From the NCBI RefSeq assembly GCF_900114415.1, contig NZ_FOSZ01000001.1:1020473-1084472 (forward strand): a stretch of DNA of 64,000 nt, given 5' to 3'. The notes beneath the pieces were generated by a model. That model saw nothing but the letters and a program-made list of their open reading frames with translations. It was not told the origin of the DNA and did no database searches. This document shows, in pieces, positions 17,072 through 26,095 of this stretch (positions within the stretch are counted from its first letter, which is position 1; each line of letters begins with the position of its first letter). The position numbers were made by a program, and so were the translations under genes. The DNA is from Shimia haliotis (GTDB lineage Bacteria; Pseudomonadota; Alphaproteobacteria; Rhodobacterales; Rhodobacteraceae).

Positions 17072-17298
17072 AGTGTGGCGTCCTTTGTCTGTAAGCGGGT
17101 CTCTCCCGCAAAGTCGCAGGGAACCTATGAGGGAAAGGCGTCACTTGCAAGGTGTCAAACCTCTTGACTGAACCGGTTTGGCGCGGCAGACGCTGCCCTA
17201 AATGCTTCAAATATCGCTCATGGTTACGATTGGCCAAGAAATCGGTCATAAGCAGGGGCGAAACACCGACTCAAAACAAGCCTAGAGGACGAAGACAC

Positions 17299-18591
17299 AT
17301 GCACGACATTAAAGCGATCCGCGAGAACCCGGCCGCTTTCGACGCCGCCCTGACCCGCCGTGGGGATGAGGCCGTCTCGTCGTCCCTGCTGGCTCTGGAT
17401 GAAGAGCGCCGCGCCAAGATTGCCGCCGCCGAGGCCGCGCAGGCCGCACAGAAAACTGCAGCCAAAGAAGTCGGTGCCGCCAAAGCCAAAGGCGATGAAG
17501 CCGAGTTTGAACGCCTGCGCGCGCTGGTCGGCGAGAAGAAAGCCGAAGTGGCGGCGATGCAAAACGAGGCGAAAGAGCTTGACGCCAAGCTGACCGACGC
17601 GTTGGCGCGGATTGCCAACCTGCCTGCGGACGATGTGCCCAATGGTGGCGGCGAAGAGGACAACGTGGAGGTCTCCAGATGGGGCACCTCGCGCGAGATG
17701 GATTTTGACCCTGTCGAGCATTTCGAGATCAAAGGCGTTGCCGCCGCGATGGATTTTGAAACCGCCGCCAAAATCTCTGGCGCGCGTTTCGTGATGCTGA
17801 AGGGCGCCGTGGCCCGCATTCACCGCGCCTTGGCGCAGTTCATGGTCGACACCCATGTGGACGACAACGGTCTACTGGAGGTCAACTCGCCAGTTCTGGT
17901 GCGCGATGAGGCCATGTATGGCACGGACAAATTGCCGAAATTCGGTGAGGACAGCTATCAGACCACCAATGGCTGGTGGCTGGTGCCCACATCCGAAGTG
18001 CCGCTGACCTATTCTGTAGCGGGCGATATTCTGGAAGAGGCCGCCCTGCCGATCCGTATGACTGCGCACACGCTCTGCTTCCGCTCCGAGGCGGGCAGCG
18101 CGGGCAAGGACACCTCCGGTATGTTGCGCCAGCACCAGTTCGAAAAGGTCGAAATGGTTTCGGTGGTGCATCCCAATGAGTCCGACAACGAACAAAAGCG
18201 CATGCTTCGCTGTGCCGAAGACCTGCTGGAGCGGATGAACATCCCCTATCGCACTGTCGTGCTTTGCACTGGCGATATGGGGTTCGGCGCGCGCCGTACC
18301 TACGACATCGAGGCCTGGATTCCGGGGCAGAACGCCTATCGCGAGATCAGCTCCGTTTCCACCACCGGCGCCTTTCAGGCGCGGCGCATGAACGCGCGCT
18401 TCCGCCCAGCGGACGGCGGCAAACCGGAATATGTGCACACGCTCAACGGCTCGGGCCTCGCTGTGGGTCGTTGCCTGATTGCGGTGCTGGAAAACGGCCA
18501 GAACGCCGATGGTTCTGTCACGCTTCCCGCGGTGCTGGCTTCCTATCTGGGTGGAAAAACCACACTGAGCGCCGAAGGCAAACTGGTCTGA
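17299..18591 (+). CDS. serS: Seryl-tRNA synthetase
   Basis: A 430-residue class II aminoacyl-tRNA synthetase. The N-terminal alanine- and lysine-rich coiled-coil arm that contacts tRNA-Ser spans about residues 35-105. Motif 2 is visible as [27 protein letters not shown], and motif 3 as [17 protein letters not shown]. The start at 17299 is preferred because it gives the normal length and [12 protein letters not shown]-terminus and has GAGGAC upstream. It is divergent from yajC across a 227-bp gap. Confidence 0.97.
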   Translation: MHDIKAIRENPAAFDAALTRRGDEAVSSSLLALDEERRAKIAAAEAAQAAQKTAAKEVGAAKAKGDEAEFERLRALVGEKKAEVAAMQNEAKELDAKLTDALARIANLPADDVPNGGGEEDNVEVSRWGTSREMDFDPVEHFEIKGVAAAMDFETAAKISGARFVMLKGAVARIHRALAQFMVDTHVDDNGLLEVNSPVLVRDEAMYGTDKLPKFGEDSYQTTNGWWLVPTSEVPLTYSVAGDILEEAALPIRMTAHTLCFRSEAGSAGKDTSGMLRQHQFEKVEMVSVVHPNESDNEQKRMLRCAEDLLERMNIPYRTVVLCTGDMGFGARRTYDIEAWIPGQNAYREISSVSTTGAFQARRMNARFRPADGGKPEYVHTLNGSGLAVGRCLIAVLENGQNADGSVTLPAVLASYLGGKTTLSAEGKLV

Positions 18592-18608
18592 GCCTAAAGT
18601 TACCTTTC

Positions 18609-18643
18609 AAAAACGCGGCGGCAGGAATATCCGCCGCGTTTTT
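18609..18643 (+). terminator. Intrinsic terminator of serS
   Basis: The perfect 13-bp arms AAAAACGCGGCGG / CCGCCGCGTTTTT enclose a 9-nt loop. It starts 17 nt after the serS stop. Confidence 0.9.
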
Positions 18644-18673
18644 CGTTCTGGCGCACAATCCCCCGAAGTGAAT

Positions 18674-18739
18674 TGGCCCTCTTGGGCCAGAAGGGGTTGG
18701 CCCCTCTCTTCCCTCTACCCCGCAGGCAGGCTAGCCTGC
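18674..18739. other. Three consecutive dyads upstream of the aminotransferase gene
   Basis: TGGCCC-TCTT-GGGCCA (18674-18689), AGGGG-TTGG-CCCCT (18692-18705) and the 14-bp perfect palindrome GCAGGCTAGCCTGC (18726-18739) lie in the 129 bp between the serS terminator and the next start. The last could be an operator, 34 bp before the ATG. Confidence 0.4.
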
Positions 18740-18772
18740 GCAAAACATGGCACGAAAACAAAGGACCCTCCC

Positions 18773-19891
18773 ATGCACATAGAGCCCTTCGGCGTCGAAA
18801 TCTGGATGAATGAATGGGAAACCAAATGTGAATGGAACCTTGCGGAAACCTGCGTCGAAAGCCTGACCATCGGGGAATTGCTGCAACTGGCAGGTAAGAA
18901 CGACACCGATCTTTCCGAACTCCTTTCTATGAAAATGACCTATGGCGCCATCGAAGGATCCGATCGGCTGCGCGCAGCCATTTCGGCTCTTTATGATGCC
19001 CAAAGCCAAGAGAATATCATTGTCACCCACGGCACCATCGGGGCCAATATGTTGGTGCACAAAACTCTGGTGGCCCGCGGTGATCGCGTGGTGGCCGTGG
19101 TGCCAACCTATCAACAGCACTACTCTATTCCGGCCAGTATCGGCGCGGATGTGCAACAGCTGCAATTGCGTGAAGAAGACGGCTTCCTACCGGATTTGGA
19201 CGCCCTACGGGCCATGGTGACACAGGGCACGAAACTGATTGCCATCAACAACCCCAATAACCCTACCGGCGCCCTGATGGATCGGGCCATGCTGGAAGAA
19301 ATCGCAGCGATTGCCCGTGATGCGGATGCGTGGATTTTGTGCGACGAAGTTTATCGCGGCACAGATCAACACGGCGACGGCATGACGGTTTCCATTGCGG
19401 ATGTCTACGAAAAGGGCATCAGCACCGCCGGCATGTCCAAAGCTTACTCGCTGGCCGGTCTGCGATTGGGATGGATCGCCGCGCCGACCGAGATCATCGA
19501 GGCCGTGTCAATTCATCGTGACTATGACACCATTTCGGTGGGCATGATCGACGACCACTTTGCTGCGCTGGCGCTGGAGAACCGTGACAAGGTTCTGGCT
19601 CGCTCCCAAGCTATCACGCGGGGCAATCTGGCGGTGCTTGAGGGCTGGGTTGACCATGAACCGCGCATCAGTTGGACAAAGCCAAAGTCCGGCACCACGG
19701 CCTTGTTGAAATACGATCTGCCCATGACATCGCGCGCGTTCTGTGTGGCTTTGCTCAAGGAAACCGGCGTTATGTTCACGCCTGGTGAGGCGCTGAACAT
19801 GGAAGGCTATGTGCGCATCGGTTATGCCAATACGCCCTCAATTCTCAAAGAAGGATTGGCCCGCGTGTCGGAGTTTCTTGCCAAACAATAA
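18773..19891 (+). CDS. Fold-type I PLP-dependent aminotransferase (class I/II)
   Basis: A 372-residue aminotransferase. The PLP Schiff-base lysine is Lys223 in AGMSKAYSLAGLRLGW. The N-N-P-N-N-P-T-G loop lies at 159-166, and Asp191/Tyr194 (CDEVYRG) contact the cofactor ring. The C-terminal Arg in GYVRIGYAN would bind the substrate carboxylate. Substrate specificity cannot be read from the sequence; relatives include capreomycidine synthase-like and other uncharacterised enzymes. The start at 18773 gives the natural N-terminus. It is monocistronic and ends at a shared terminator. Confidence 0.85.
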   Translation: MHIEPFGVEIWMNEWETKCEWNLAETCVESLTIGELLQLAGKNDTDLSELLSMKMTYGAIEGSDRLRAAISALYDAQSQENIIVTHGTIGANMLVHKTLVARGDRVVAVVPTYQQHYSIPASIGADVQQLQLREEDGFLPDLDALRAMVTQGTKLIAINNPNNPTGALMDRAMLEEIAAIARDADAWILCDEVYRGTDQHGDGMTVSIADVYEKGISTAGMSKAYSLAGLRLGWIAAPTEIIEAVSIHRDYDTISVGMIDDHFAALALENRDKVLARSQAITRGNLAVLEGWVDHEPRISWTKPKSGTTALLKYDLPMTSRAFCVALLKETGVMFTPGEALNMEGYVRIGYANTPSILKEGLARVSEFLAKQ

Positions 19892-19924
19892 AAAAAGGGA
19901 GCGCGGATGTCGCGCTCCTTTTCT
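19891..19924. terminator. Bidirectional intrinsic terminator
   Basis: The stem GGAGCGCG / CGCGCTCC with loop GATGT has A-runs on the left and T-runs on the right. It can terminate both the aminotransferase and the convergent desaturase transcript. Confidence 0.85.
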
Positions 19925-19949
19925 GTCTCGCTGCCTTGAGGCAGTGCCG

Positions 19950-20930
19950 CTACTGTGCAGGCACAGCCCCGCTAGGCGCGGTTTTCGGGAAGGGCACAAG
20001 CCGCTCTTGATCTTCGTCCCAGAGTTTCAACGAAAAGGACCGGATCGCTTCGGGCCATTCGATGGTCGGTAGGTCAAATTCTTTGCGGATCATCTGGTGG
20101 CATTTGCGCAGGTTATAGTGCGGAATGCGGGCGTTGAAATGGTGGATGTCGTGATACGCGATGTTGGCCGAGGCCAAATCCATCCACCAGCCAAGGTCAA
20201 GCGCCGACGATCCCTGAAGGGCTGCAATGCGGGGGTCAAGATCGGGACGGCGATCCCAGTAGGTGTCTTCGAAATTGTGCTGAAGATAGACCATGAAGAC
20301 GCCGACCATGCCGCCAAAGACGCTCGCAAGAAACCAGATCAGCACGCCGTTCCAGCCCGCCAACGCATAAAGCGCGCCCATGTAGCACAGGATCGCCAGA
20401 TTGTGCAGCAGCACCGAGCGCCACATCGTGTGCGCGTTCTTGGGCCATCGATAACGGATGAAATAGGTAAAGAGGCTGCCCAGAGGGATCAGCACAAAGG
20501 GATTGCGATAAAGCCGGTATTGCAGGCGCTGCCAAAATCCTGCCTCGTTCCATTCGCGCAGGGTCATGGTGTGAATTTCACCGGTCTCGCGATGGTCCAG
20601 ATTGCCCAGATGGCTATGGTGCATGTTGTGATTGTGGCGCATCGCGGCATAGGGCGCGAAAGTCACCACCGAAAGCGCCTCGCCCGCCCAATCATTGTGT
20701 TTGCGCGACTTAAAAAGCGACGCGTGGCCAGTGTCATGCTGCAAGACATAGAGCCGCACGGCAGACAGGCCATTGAGCACCATCATCGGGATCAGGATCC
20801 ACCAAGTGCCCTGATTGGCAATTGCCAGATAAAGGGTGGCAAAATAGAAGGCGAAAGTGCCGAAAAAACTGACCGCGCCAAGGCGGTCGTCTTGCACTGT
20901 ATAGTCCTTCAGGCGCTCGCGAATATCCAC
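19950..20930 (-). CDS. Membrane fatty acid desaturase (acyl-lipid type)
   Basis: A 326-residue integral membrane di-iron desaturase. Three histidine boxes are present: HDTGH (65-69), HNHNMHH (99-105) and HDIHH (260-264), between hydrophobic segments. It introduces a double bond in a fatty acyl chain; the position is not predictable, although it looks like delta-12/omega-6 relatives. I chose the GTG at 20930, which has GAGG 6 nt upstream, over a GTG four codons earlier. A perfect dyad GCTGCC-ATT-GGCAGC lies 37 bp upstream. Confidence 0.85.
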   Translation of the reverse strand: MDIRERLKDYTVQDDRLGAVSFFGTFAFYFATLYLAIANQGTWWILIPMMVLNGLSAVRLYVLQHDTGHASLFKSRKHNDWAGEALSVVTFAPYAAMRHNHNMHHSHLGNLDHRETGEIHTMTLREWNEAGFWQRLQYRLYRNPFVLIPLGSLFTYFIRYRWPKNAHTMWRSVLLHNLAILCYMGALYALAGWNGVLIWFLASVFGGMVGVFMVYLQHNFEDTYWDRRPDLDPRIAALQGSSALDLGWWMDLASANIAYHDIHHFNARIPHYNLRKCHQMIRKEFDLPTIEWPEAIRSFSLKLWDEDQERLVPFPKTAPSGAVPAQ

Positions 20931-20966
20931 GGCATACCTCACTTAAGTTCACAAATTTCCAGCTTT

Positions 20967-20981
20967 GCTGCCATTGGCAGC
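20967..20981 (-). promoter_or_regulatory. Dyad in the desaturase leader
   Basis: The perfect 6-bp inverted repeat GCTGCC-ATT-GGCAGC lies 37 bp upstream of the desaturase start. It may be an operator or leader hairpin; function is inferred from position only. Confidence 0.35.
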
Positions 20982-21099
20982 TAGCTATGTCTTAAATACG
21001 TATCAGGCGTACAACAGATCACACGCCCGCGTCTCTAAACGCAGACTATAACGCGAAAACTGCGCTTGCCAAATCAGGGTTTCCTGACGCGATGCCGCC

Positions 21100-22578
21100 T
21101 TAGCGGCTGTCGCGCCCGTGAATATGCTTACGAAGACGGCTCGGCGTCGATTTCTTCTTGCCTTTATAGGGGTTCTTGTCGCCCTGCCCGCGCATGGTCA
21201 GGCGGATCGGTGTGCCCGGCATGTCAAAATCTTCACGCAGCCCGTTCACCAGATAGCGCGAATAGCTGTCGGGCATTTTGTCGGGATGGCTACACATCAC
21301 CACAAACCCCGGCGGGCGGGTTTTGGCTTGGGTCATATAGCGCAGCTTGATGCGCTTGCCTTGCGGCGCGGGCGGCGGGTGCTGCTCCAGCATGCCAGCC
21401 AGCCAGCGGTTGAGGTGCGCGGTCGACACACGGCGGTTCCACGTATCATAGGCGCGCAGAATGGCATCATGCAGACGATCCAGACCGCGGCCGGTTTTGG
21501 CAGACACGGTGATCAGCGGCGCGCCACGCAATTGCGGCAGCAGGCGCGTGAAAGATTCTTTCAACGCACGTAGTTTTTCCTGCTTCTCGTCCTCAATGTC
21601 CCATTTGTTCACGGCAACCACCACCGCACGGCCTTCGCGTTCGGCAAGGTCGGCGATGCGCAGGTCTTGCTGTTCAAACGGGATGGCAGCGTCCAGGAGG
21701 ACCACAACAACTTCGGCGAACTTCACCGCGCGCAGACCGTCAGATACCGACAGCTTTTCCAGCTTGTCCTGTACCTTGGCCTTTTTGCGCATGCCGGCGG
21801 TGTCAAAAATCCGCATGGGCGTGTCGCCCCATTCGGTGCGCAGGGAAATTGCATCGCGGGTTATGCCGGCCTCGGGGCCGGTCAGCAGACGATCTTCGCC
21901 GACGATCTTGTTGATCAACGTGGATTTGCCCGCGTTGGGGCGCCCCACAACAGCAATCTGAAGTGGTTTGGCTTCGGTGATCAGTTCGGACGGCAGCGCG
22001 CCCTCGTCGTCATATTCGGCGTCCTCGTCCAGATCGACGTCGATTTCCACGGTGTCCGAAAGCTCTTCAGCCTTTTTGTCGAATTCATCCGCGATCGGCA
22101 TCAGCTGCGAATAGAGATCGTTCAGACCTTCACCATGCTCAGCCGAAAGGCGAATCGGCTCGCCCAAGCCCAGCGAATAGGCTTCGATCACACCAGCATC
22201 AGCGGCAGAGCCTTCGCCTTTGTTGGCGGCCAAAATTACATGCGCCGAACGCTTTCGCAGGATTTCTGCGAAAACCATGTCGACAGGTGTCACCCCTGCC
22301 CGCGCGTCGATCATGAAAAGACAGATGTCCGCCATATCCACCGCACGCTCTGTCAAACGCCGCATGCGGCCTTCCAGACTGTCGTCGGTGGCATCTTCAA
22401 GACCGGCTGTGTCGATCGCAGTGAACCGCAAATCGCCCAGCTTGGCCTCACCTTCGCGCAGGTCGCGCGTCACACCCGGCTGGTCATCGACCAAGGCCAG
22501 TTTTTTGCCGACAAGGCGGTTGAACAGCGTGGATTTGCCCACATTGGGGCGGCCCACGATGGCGAGGGTGAAACTCAT
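21100..22578 (-). CDS. der: Ribosome-associated GTPase Der (EngA)
   Basis: A 492-residue tandem-GTPase protein needed for 50S subunit assembly. Two G1 motifs are present, GRPNVGKST at residues 8-16 and GRPNAGKST near 212, each with its own DxAG (DTAGLE, DTAGMR) and NK-D motifs (NKGE, NKWD). A C-terminal KH-like domain follows ([16 protein letters not shown]). The acidic linker between the G domains, [16 protein letters not shown], is typical. It is the last gene of a yfgM-bamB-der set. Confidence 0.96.
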   Translation of the reverse strand: MSFTLAIVGRPNVGKSTLFNRLVGKKLALVDDQPGVTRDLREGEAKLGDLRFTAIDTAGLEDATDDSLEGRMRRLTERAVDMADICLFMIDARAGVTPVDMVFAEILRKRSAHVILAANKGEGSAADAGVIEAYSLGLGEPIRLSAEHGEGLNDLYSQLMPIADEFDKKAEELSDTVEIDVDLDEDAEYDDEGALPSELITEAKPLQIAVVGRPNAGKSTLINKIVGEDRLLTGPEAGITRDAISLRTEWGDTPMRIFDTAGMRKKAKVQDKLEKLSVSDGLRAVKFAEVVVVLLDAAIPFEQQDLRIADLAEREGRAVVVAVNKWDIEDEKQEKLRALKESFTRLLPQLRGAPLITVSAKTGRGLDRLHDAILRAYDTWNRRVSTAHLNRWLAGMLEQHPPPAPQGKRIKLRYMTQAKTRPPGFVVMCSHPDKMPDSYSRYLVNGLREDFDMPGTPIRLTMRGQGDKNPYKGKKKSTPSRLRKHIHGRDSR

Positions 22579-22626
22579 AACAGGTCTCCGGAACGTCTGA
22601 AGTCGCTCCGATATACCATTATTGCG

Positions 22627-23925
22627 TCAACGGAAAGCGTGCAATTGCCCCTTGCCGCTGACGATGTAAAGCACACCGTCCGCAACCACGGGGTTTGTCG
22701 CCGCGCCACCGGGAATTTCCGCGGTATAAACGGCTTCACCCGATTTCGGGTCAAACAGGCGCAGCAATTCATCCGAGGAGGCCACAACCAGTCGGTTGCC
22801 GGCGATGATCGGCCCATAGTGCACATGCAAGGTGGACTGACGCCGCGGCTTGTCTTTGGTGAAATATGGCAGTTCCTGTTGCCAGATCAACGTGCCGTCG
22901 CGCGCATCCAAACGCATCAGGCGGTTGCGGTCGGACACAAAGAACAGAGAGTTGCCAGCCGGAAACACAGGACTCAAAGCGCCTTCGTCGGCGGTCCAGA
23001 TACGTTCGCCGGTTTCAGTGTCCAACGCGACCATACGGCCGGAATGGTTCGCCACATAAAGGCGTGAGCCAACCAATACCGGATCACCGGAGAGATCGCC
23101 TACCGTGTTTGACGCGCGCCCCGGACGGGTGTCAGAAATGCCCGCGGTCCAGCGGCTGATGCCGCCGCGGCGGAAGTTGGCCTGCACTTCTCCGGAACCA
23201 TAAGGGAAATACACCAAACGGTCATCTACTGCCGGTGCCGAAGGGCTTTGCACGTTCTGCACATCCGGCAAGCTCAGCGCCTGCCAAATCACCTTGCCGG
23301 TTTTGGCATCGATCGCCCAGCCGGTCGCGTCGCCGGACACAAGGTACACCAGACCGCCGTAAACCGTCGGGGTGCCGCTTCCGACTGCCTGCAGTTTCTG
23401 CTCCCAGACATCGGCGCCGGTCTTGGGATCAAAGGCGCGGATAGAGCCAAACCCTGTGGTGGCGAACAAAAGACCTTCGCCATAAGCCAGTCCGCCGGTT
23501 GAGGCGTTGCCGGCCTTGTCGCGCGGCGGCGTCAAGTCGCGTGACCAAAGCGGCGCACCAGAGGTCGAGGTGGCCGAAAGCGTCGCTTCTGCATCCATCG
23601 TGAAAATGCGGCCTTCCGCAACCACCGGATCCGCAGTGACGCGCGATTTGCGGTTTTCGCCTTTGCCGATTGGGGCAGACCATACCAAGGTCGGGTTGGC
23701 CGAAAGCGCCGCGTTTGACACGCGATATTTCTGTGTGCCGATCCGGTGGGTCCAGCTGGAATTGCGGGTCTGACTTGCAAGGCTTACTGCGGGCGCAGTG
23801 TTTTCAACGGGTTCGGCCAAAGTGCGCAGATCTTCGCGTTCGCCGGGAAGGATAACTTCTTTTTTGCCGCAGGACACCAAAAGCGCAACGCCTGCTGCCG
23901 CCATGATCCAAGTCTTGCTTTTCAC
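22627..23925 (-). CDS. bamB: BamB-like outer-membrane assembly lipoprotein (PQQ-type beta-propeller)
   Basis: A 432-residue lipoprotein with lipobox LVSC, the lipidated cysteine at residue 19. Repeated WD/PQQ blades follow (G-x-L-Y-x-V-S, A-x-D-x-K-T-G-x-x-x-W). The fold and the neighbours der and the YfgM-like gene match BamB, which supports beta-barrel assembly in the outer membrane. The start is GTG. Some roseobacter homologues are annotated only as PQQ-binding-like proteins, so BamB function is inferred. Confidence 0.85.
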   Translation of the reverse strand: MKSKTWIMAAAGVALLVSCGKKEVILPGEREDLRTLAEPVENTAPAVSLASQTRNSSWTHRIGTQKYRVSNAALSANPTLVWSAPIGKGENRKSRVTADPVVAEGRIFTMDAEATLSATSTSGAPLWSRDLTPPRDKAGNASTGGLAYGEGLLFATTGFGSIRAFDPKTGADVWEQKLQAVGSGTPTVYGGLVYLVSGDATGWAIDAKTGKVIWQALSLPDVQNVQSPSAPAVDDRLVYFPYGSGEVQANFRRGGISRWTAGISDTRPGRASNTVGDLSGDPVLVGSRLYVANHSGRMVALDTETGERIWTADEGALSPVFPAGNSLFFVSDRNRLMRLDARDGTLIWQQELPYFTKDKPRRQSTLHVHYGPIIAGNRLVVASSDELLRLFDPKSGEAVYTAEIPGGAATNPVVADGVLYIVSGKGQLHAFR

Positions 23926-23951
23926 TGCTCAGGCCCCCACCGAGAAAAAAT

Positions 23952-24629
23952 TTATTGGTCGAATACAACGCCATTGGCGTCTGCGGGTGTGCCACCCAAC
24001 GCCACAATCAACTGAGTTGCGCGACGACGCAAGCCTGCGGTTGCCGATGCGTCCTCAATGATTGCATTCAAGCGATCGATCGCCGCGCTGGAATTGCCCA
24101 TTTCAATATCGGTCAATGCCAACTGTTCTTCCGCCAGAAGCGCCAGCGGAGAGCCAGGATTGGCGAGCGATTGCAGGGCTGTGCGACGTTCCTCGACGGT
24201 CAGATTGTCACTGTTGGCCAACACCGATTTGAATGCGGCGATATCGCGGTAGATTGCCGGTGTGTCGCCGCCTGCCTGTGCAATGGCGTCAAAAGTCGCC
24301 GCAGCCGCCGCACTGTCGCCCGATCCAACCTGTTCCGCGCCCAGCAACATGTCGGCAACAATTTGTGCCTGCGGCGCTGGTGTCTGCACGTCGGCCAAGG
24401 TGCTATCGGAAGATCCTTCCCCCGCCTGCAGCGCTGACAGAATCGCATCGCCGCTGGCCTGCGCCGCCGCGACGTTCTGGGCTTTGGTGTATTCGTTGTA
24501 GGCGGCGCCTCCGACAATCAGAAGGATCGCCGCAACCGCGATCCATCCATAGCGGCGGATCATCGCAAAAAGCTTGTCGCGCTTGACCTCTTCGGTCACT
24601 TCTTCGATGAAACTATCCGTGTCGCTCAC
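23952..24629 (-). CDS. YfgM-like membrane-anchored TPR protein
   Basis: A 225-residue protein with a short cytoplasmic N-terminus (SFIEEVTEEVKRDKLF), one transmembrane helix at about residues 28-44 (YGWIAVAAILLIVGGAAYNEY) and a periplasmic alanine-rich helical repeat domain. This is the layout of YfgM/AncA, a periplasmic chaperone linked to the Sec translocon. I chose GTG 24629 (GGGAGA upstream), as the N-terminus then begins with the conserved VSDTDSFIEE. An ATG six codons earlier is possible. Confidence 0.8.
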   Translation of the reverse strand: MSDTDSFIEEVTEEVKRDKLFAMIRRYGWIAVAAILLIVGGAAYNEYTKAQNVAAAQASGDAILSALQAGEGSSDSTLADVQTPAPQAQIVADMLLGAEQVGSGDSAAAAATFDAIAQAGGDTPAIYRDIAAFKSVLANSDNLTVEERRTALQSLANPGSPLALLAEEQLALTDIEMGNSSAAIDRLNAIIEDASATAGLRRRATQLIVALGGTPADANGVVFDQ

Positions 24630-24724
24630 GCCACTCTCCCGCCGCATTTATCGTTGAGTTTGCACCCTCTTATCTGTTTGTTCTCAGGCTGCCAAGAGGC
24701 GCGGCAAATCCGCAACAACTTGCC

Positions 24725-24769
24725 TTGAAGACAGGCAAAACTAAAAATAAACTGAACCAATGAGTTCAG
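24725..24769 (+). promoter_or_regulatory. Candidate promoter with overlapping operator for the RND efflux operon
   Basis: A sigma70-type -35 TTGAAG (24725-24730), 17-bp spacer and -10 TAAACT (24748-24753) precede the operon. An 18-bp dyad CTGAAC-N6-GTTCAG (24752-24769) overlaps the end of the -10. This is the geometry of TetR/AcrR-type repression. No TetR gene is in the window. A second dyad lies at 24799. Confidence 0.5.
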
Positions 24770-24798
24770 ATAATTCGTAGATGAGCTTGTTTCCGCCG

Positions 24799-24814
24799 AT
24801 ATTGGACCCAATAT
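24799..24814 (+). promoter_or_regulatory. Second dyad in the RND operon leader
   Basis: The perfect inverted repeat ATATTGG-AC-CCAATAT lies 40 bp before the adaptor start. It may be a second regulator site or a leader structure. Confidence 0.4.
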
Positions 24815-24853
24815 GGCAGAAAATGAATTCGCGTGAACTTGAGGGAAATTCAC

Positions 24854-26095
24854 ATGCGCCTGATTCCGGTACTAACGGCGGTTCTCGTCGTCGGCTTTTT
24901 ATATGTACTCGTTGTCGAAAGGGACAAACTGGCGGTCTTTGCTGCAGGTGGCGACACGGTCCCCGAAGCCACTGCCGCGCAAACGCCTGAAGAGACTGTC
25001 GCGGAGCCTGCGGAGGACGCCACTTCCAAGGTGCGGGTGATTGCTGTTCGCTCCACAGCGCGCACGATAGACAGCGCCGTCATTTTGCGTGGCCAAACCG
25101 AGGCCAACCGCGAGGTTCAAGTGCGAGCCGAAACCGGTGGCCTGGTTGTCAGCGACCCACTGCGCCGCGGCGCCAAGGTAAAACGCGGCGATGAACTCTG
25201 CCGCCTAGAGGCCGGCACTCGTGATGCCGTACTCGCAGAAGCCCGCGCCCGTCTGGCCGAGGCCCGCGCCCGCGTTCCCTCAACGCAAGCGTCCGTCGCT
25301 GAAGCCGAAGCCCGACTGCAAGAGGCGGAAATCAATGACAACGCGGCCCGCAAGCTGTCCGAAAGCGGCTATGCTTCCGAAACCCGCGTAGCCTCGGCCG
25401 CAGCAACGGTGCGCGCAGCGGAAGCGGCCGTGCAATCCGCCCGCTCCGGACTGGAAAGCACACAGGCCGGCATCGAATCCGCCGAGGCGCTTGTGGCCGC
25501 TGCCCAACGTGACATCGACCGCTTGGTCCTGACCGCGCCATTCAATGGCATACTGGAAAGTGACACCGCCGAACTTGGCAGCCTTGTGCAGCAAGGCAGC
25601 CTTTGTGGCACGGTGATCCAGCTGAACCCGATCCGTATTGTCGGATTTGTGCCGGAGGCCGAAATCAACCGCGTCAGTATTGGCGCTTTGGCCGGCGCCC
25701 GCCTGACAACCGGTGAGGAAGTCACCGGACAGGTCACATTTGTTTCGCGCTCGGCTGATCCGTTGACCCGCACGTTCCGCGTCGAAGTGGCCGTGCCCAA
25801 CGACGACCTCAAGATTCGCGATGGTCAGACAGCCGAAATCGCCATTGCCTCCGACGGTGCCGAAGCGCATCTGATCCCGCAATCTGCCCTGACGCTGAGC
25901 GACGACGGCACGCTGGGTGTGCGCCTTGTCGGCGACGGCGATCTGGTGAATTTTGTCGGCGTTGAACTGTTGCGCGACACCGTGGACGGCATCTGGATCG
26001 AGGGCCCGCCCGACGAAGCCAACATCATCATCATCGGACAGGAATACGTCGAGGATGGTGTCGCAGTGATCCCCGTCTATGAGGAGCCTGCCTGA
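24854..26095 (+). CDS. RND efflux periplasmic adaptor (membrane fusion protein)
   Basis: A 413-residue HlyD/AcrA-type adaptor. An N-terminal membrane anchor spans residues 3-20. A lipoyl half-motif (VQVRAETGGLVVSDPLRRGAKVKRGD) precedes an alanine/glutamate-rich coiled coil (about 125-220). The second lipoyl half (APFNGILESDTAELGSLVQQG) and beta-barrel follow. It links the inner-membrane pump to an outer-membrane channel that is not in this locus. The ATG at 24854 has GAGGGA upstream. Its stop overlaps the pump start (TGATG). Confidence 0.9.
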   Translation: MRLIPVLTAVLVVGFLYVLVVERDKLAVFAAGGDTVPEATAAQTPEETVAEPAEDATSKVRVIAVRSTARTIDSAVILRGQTEANREVQVRAETGGLVVSDPLRRGAKVKRGDELCRLEAGTRDAVLAEARARLAEARARVPSTQASVAEAEARLQEAEINDNAARKLSESGYASETRVASAAATVRAAEAAVQSARSGLESTQAGIESAEALVAAAQRDIDRLVLTAPFNGILESDTAELGSLVQQGSLCGTVIQLNPIRIVGFVPEAEINRVSIGALAGARLTTGEEVTGQVTFVSRSADPLTRTFRVEVAVPNDDLKIRDGQTAEIAIASDGAEAHLIPQSALTLSDDGTLGVRLVGDGDLVNFVGVELLRDTVDGIWIEGPPDEANIIIIGQEYVEDGVAVIPVYEEPA

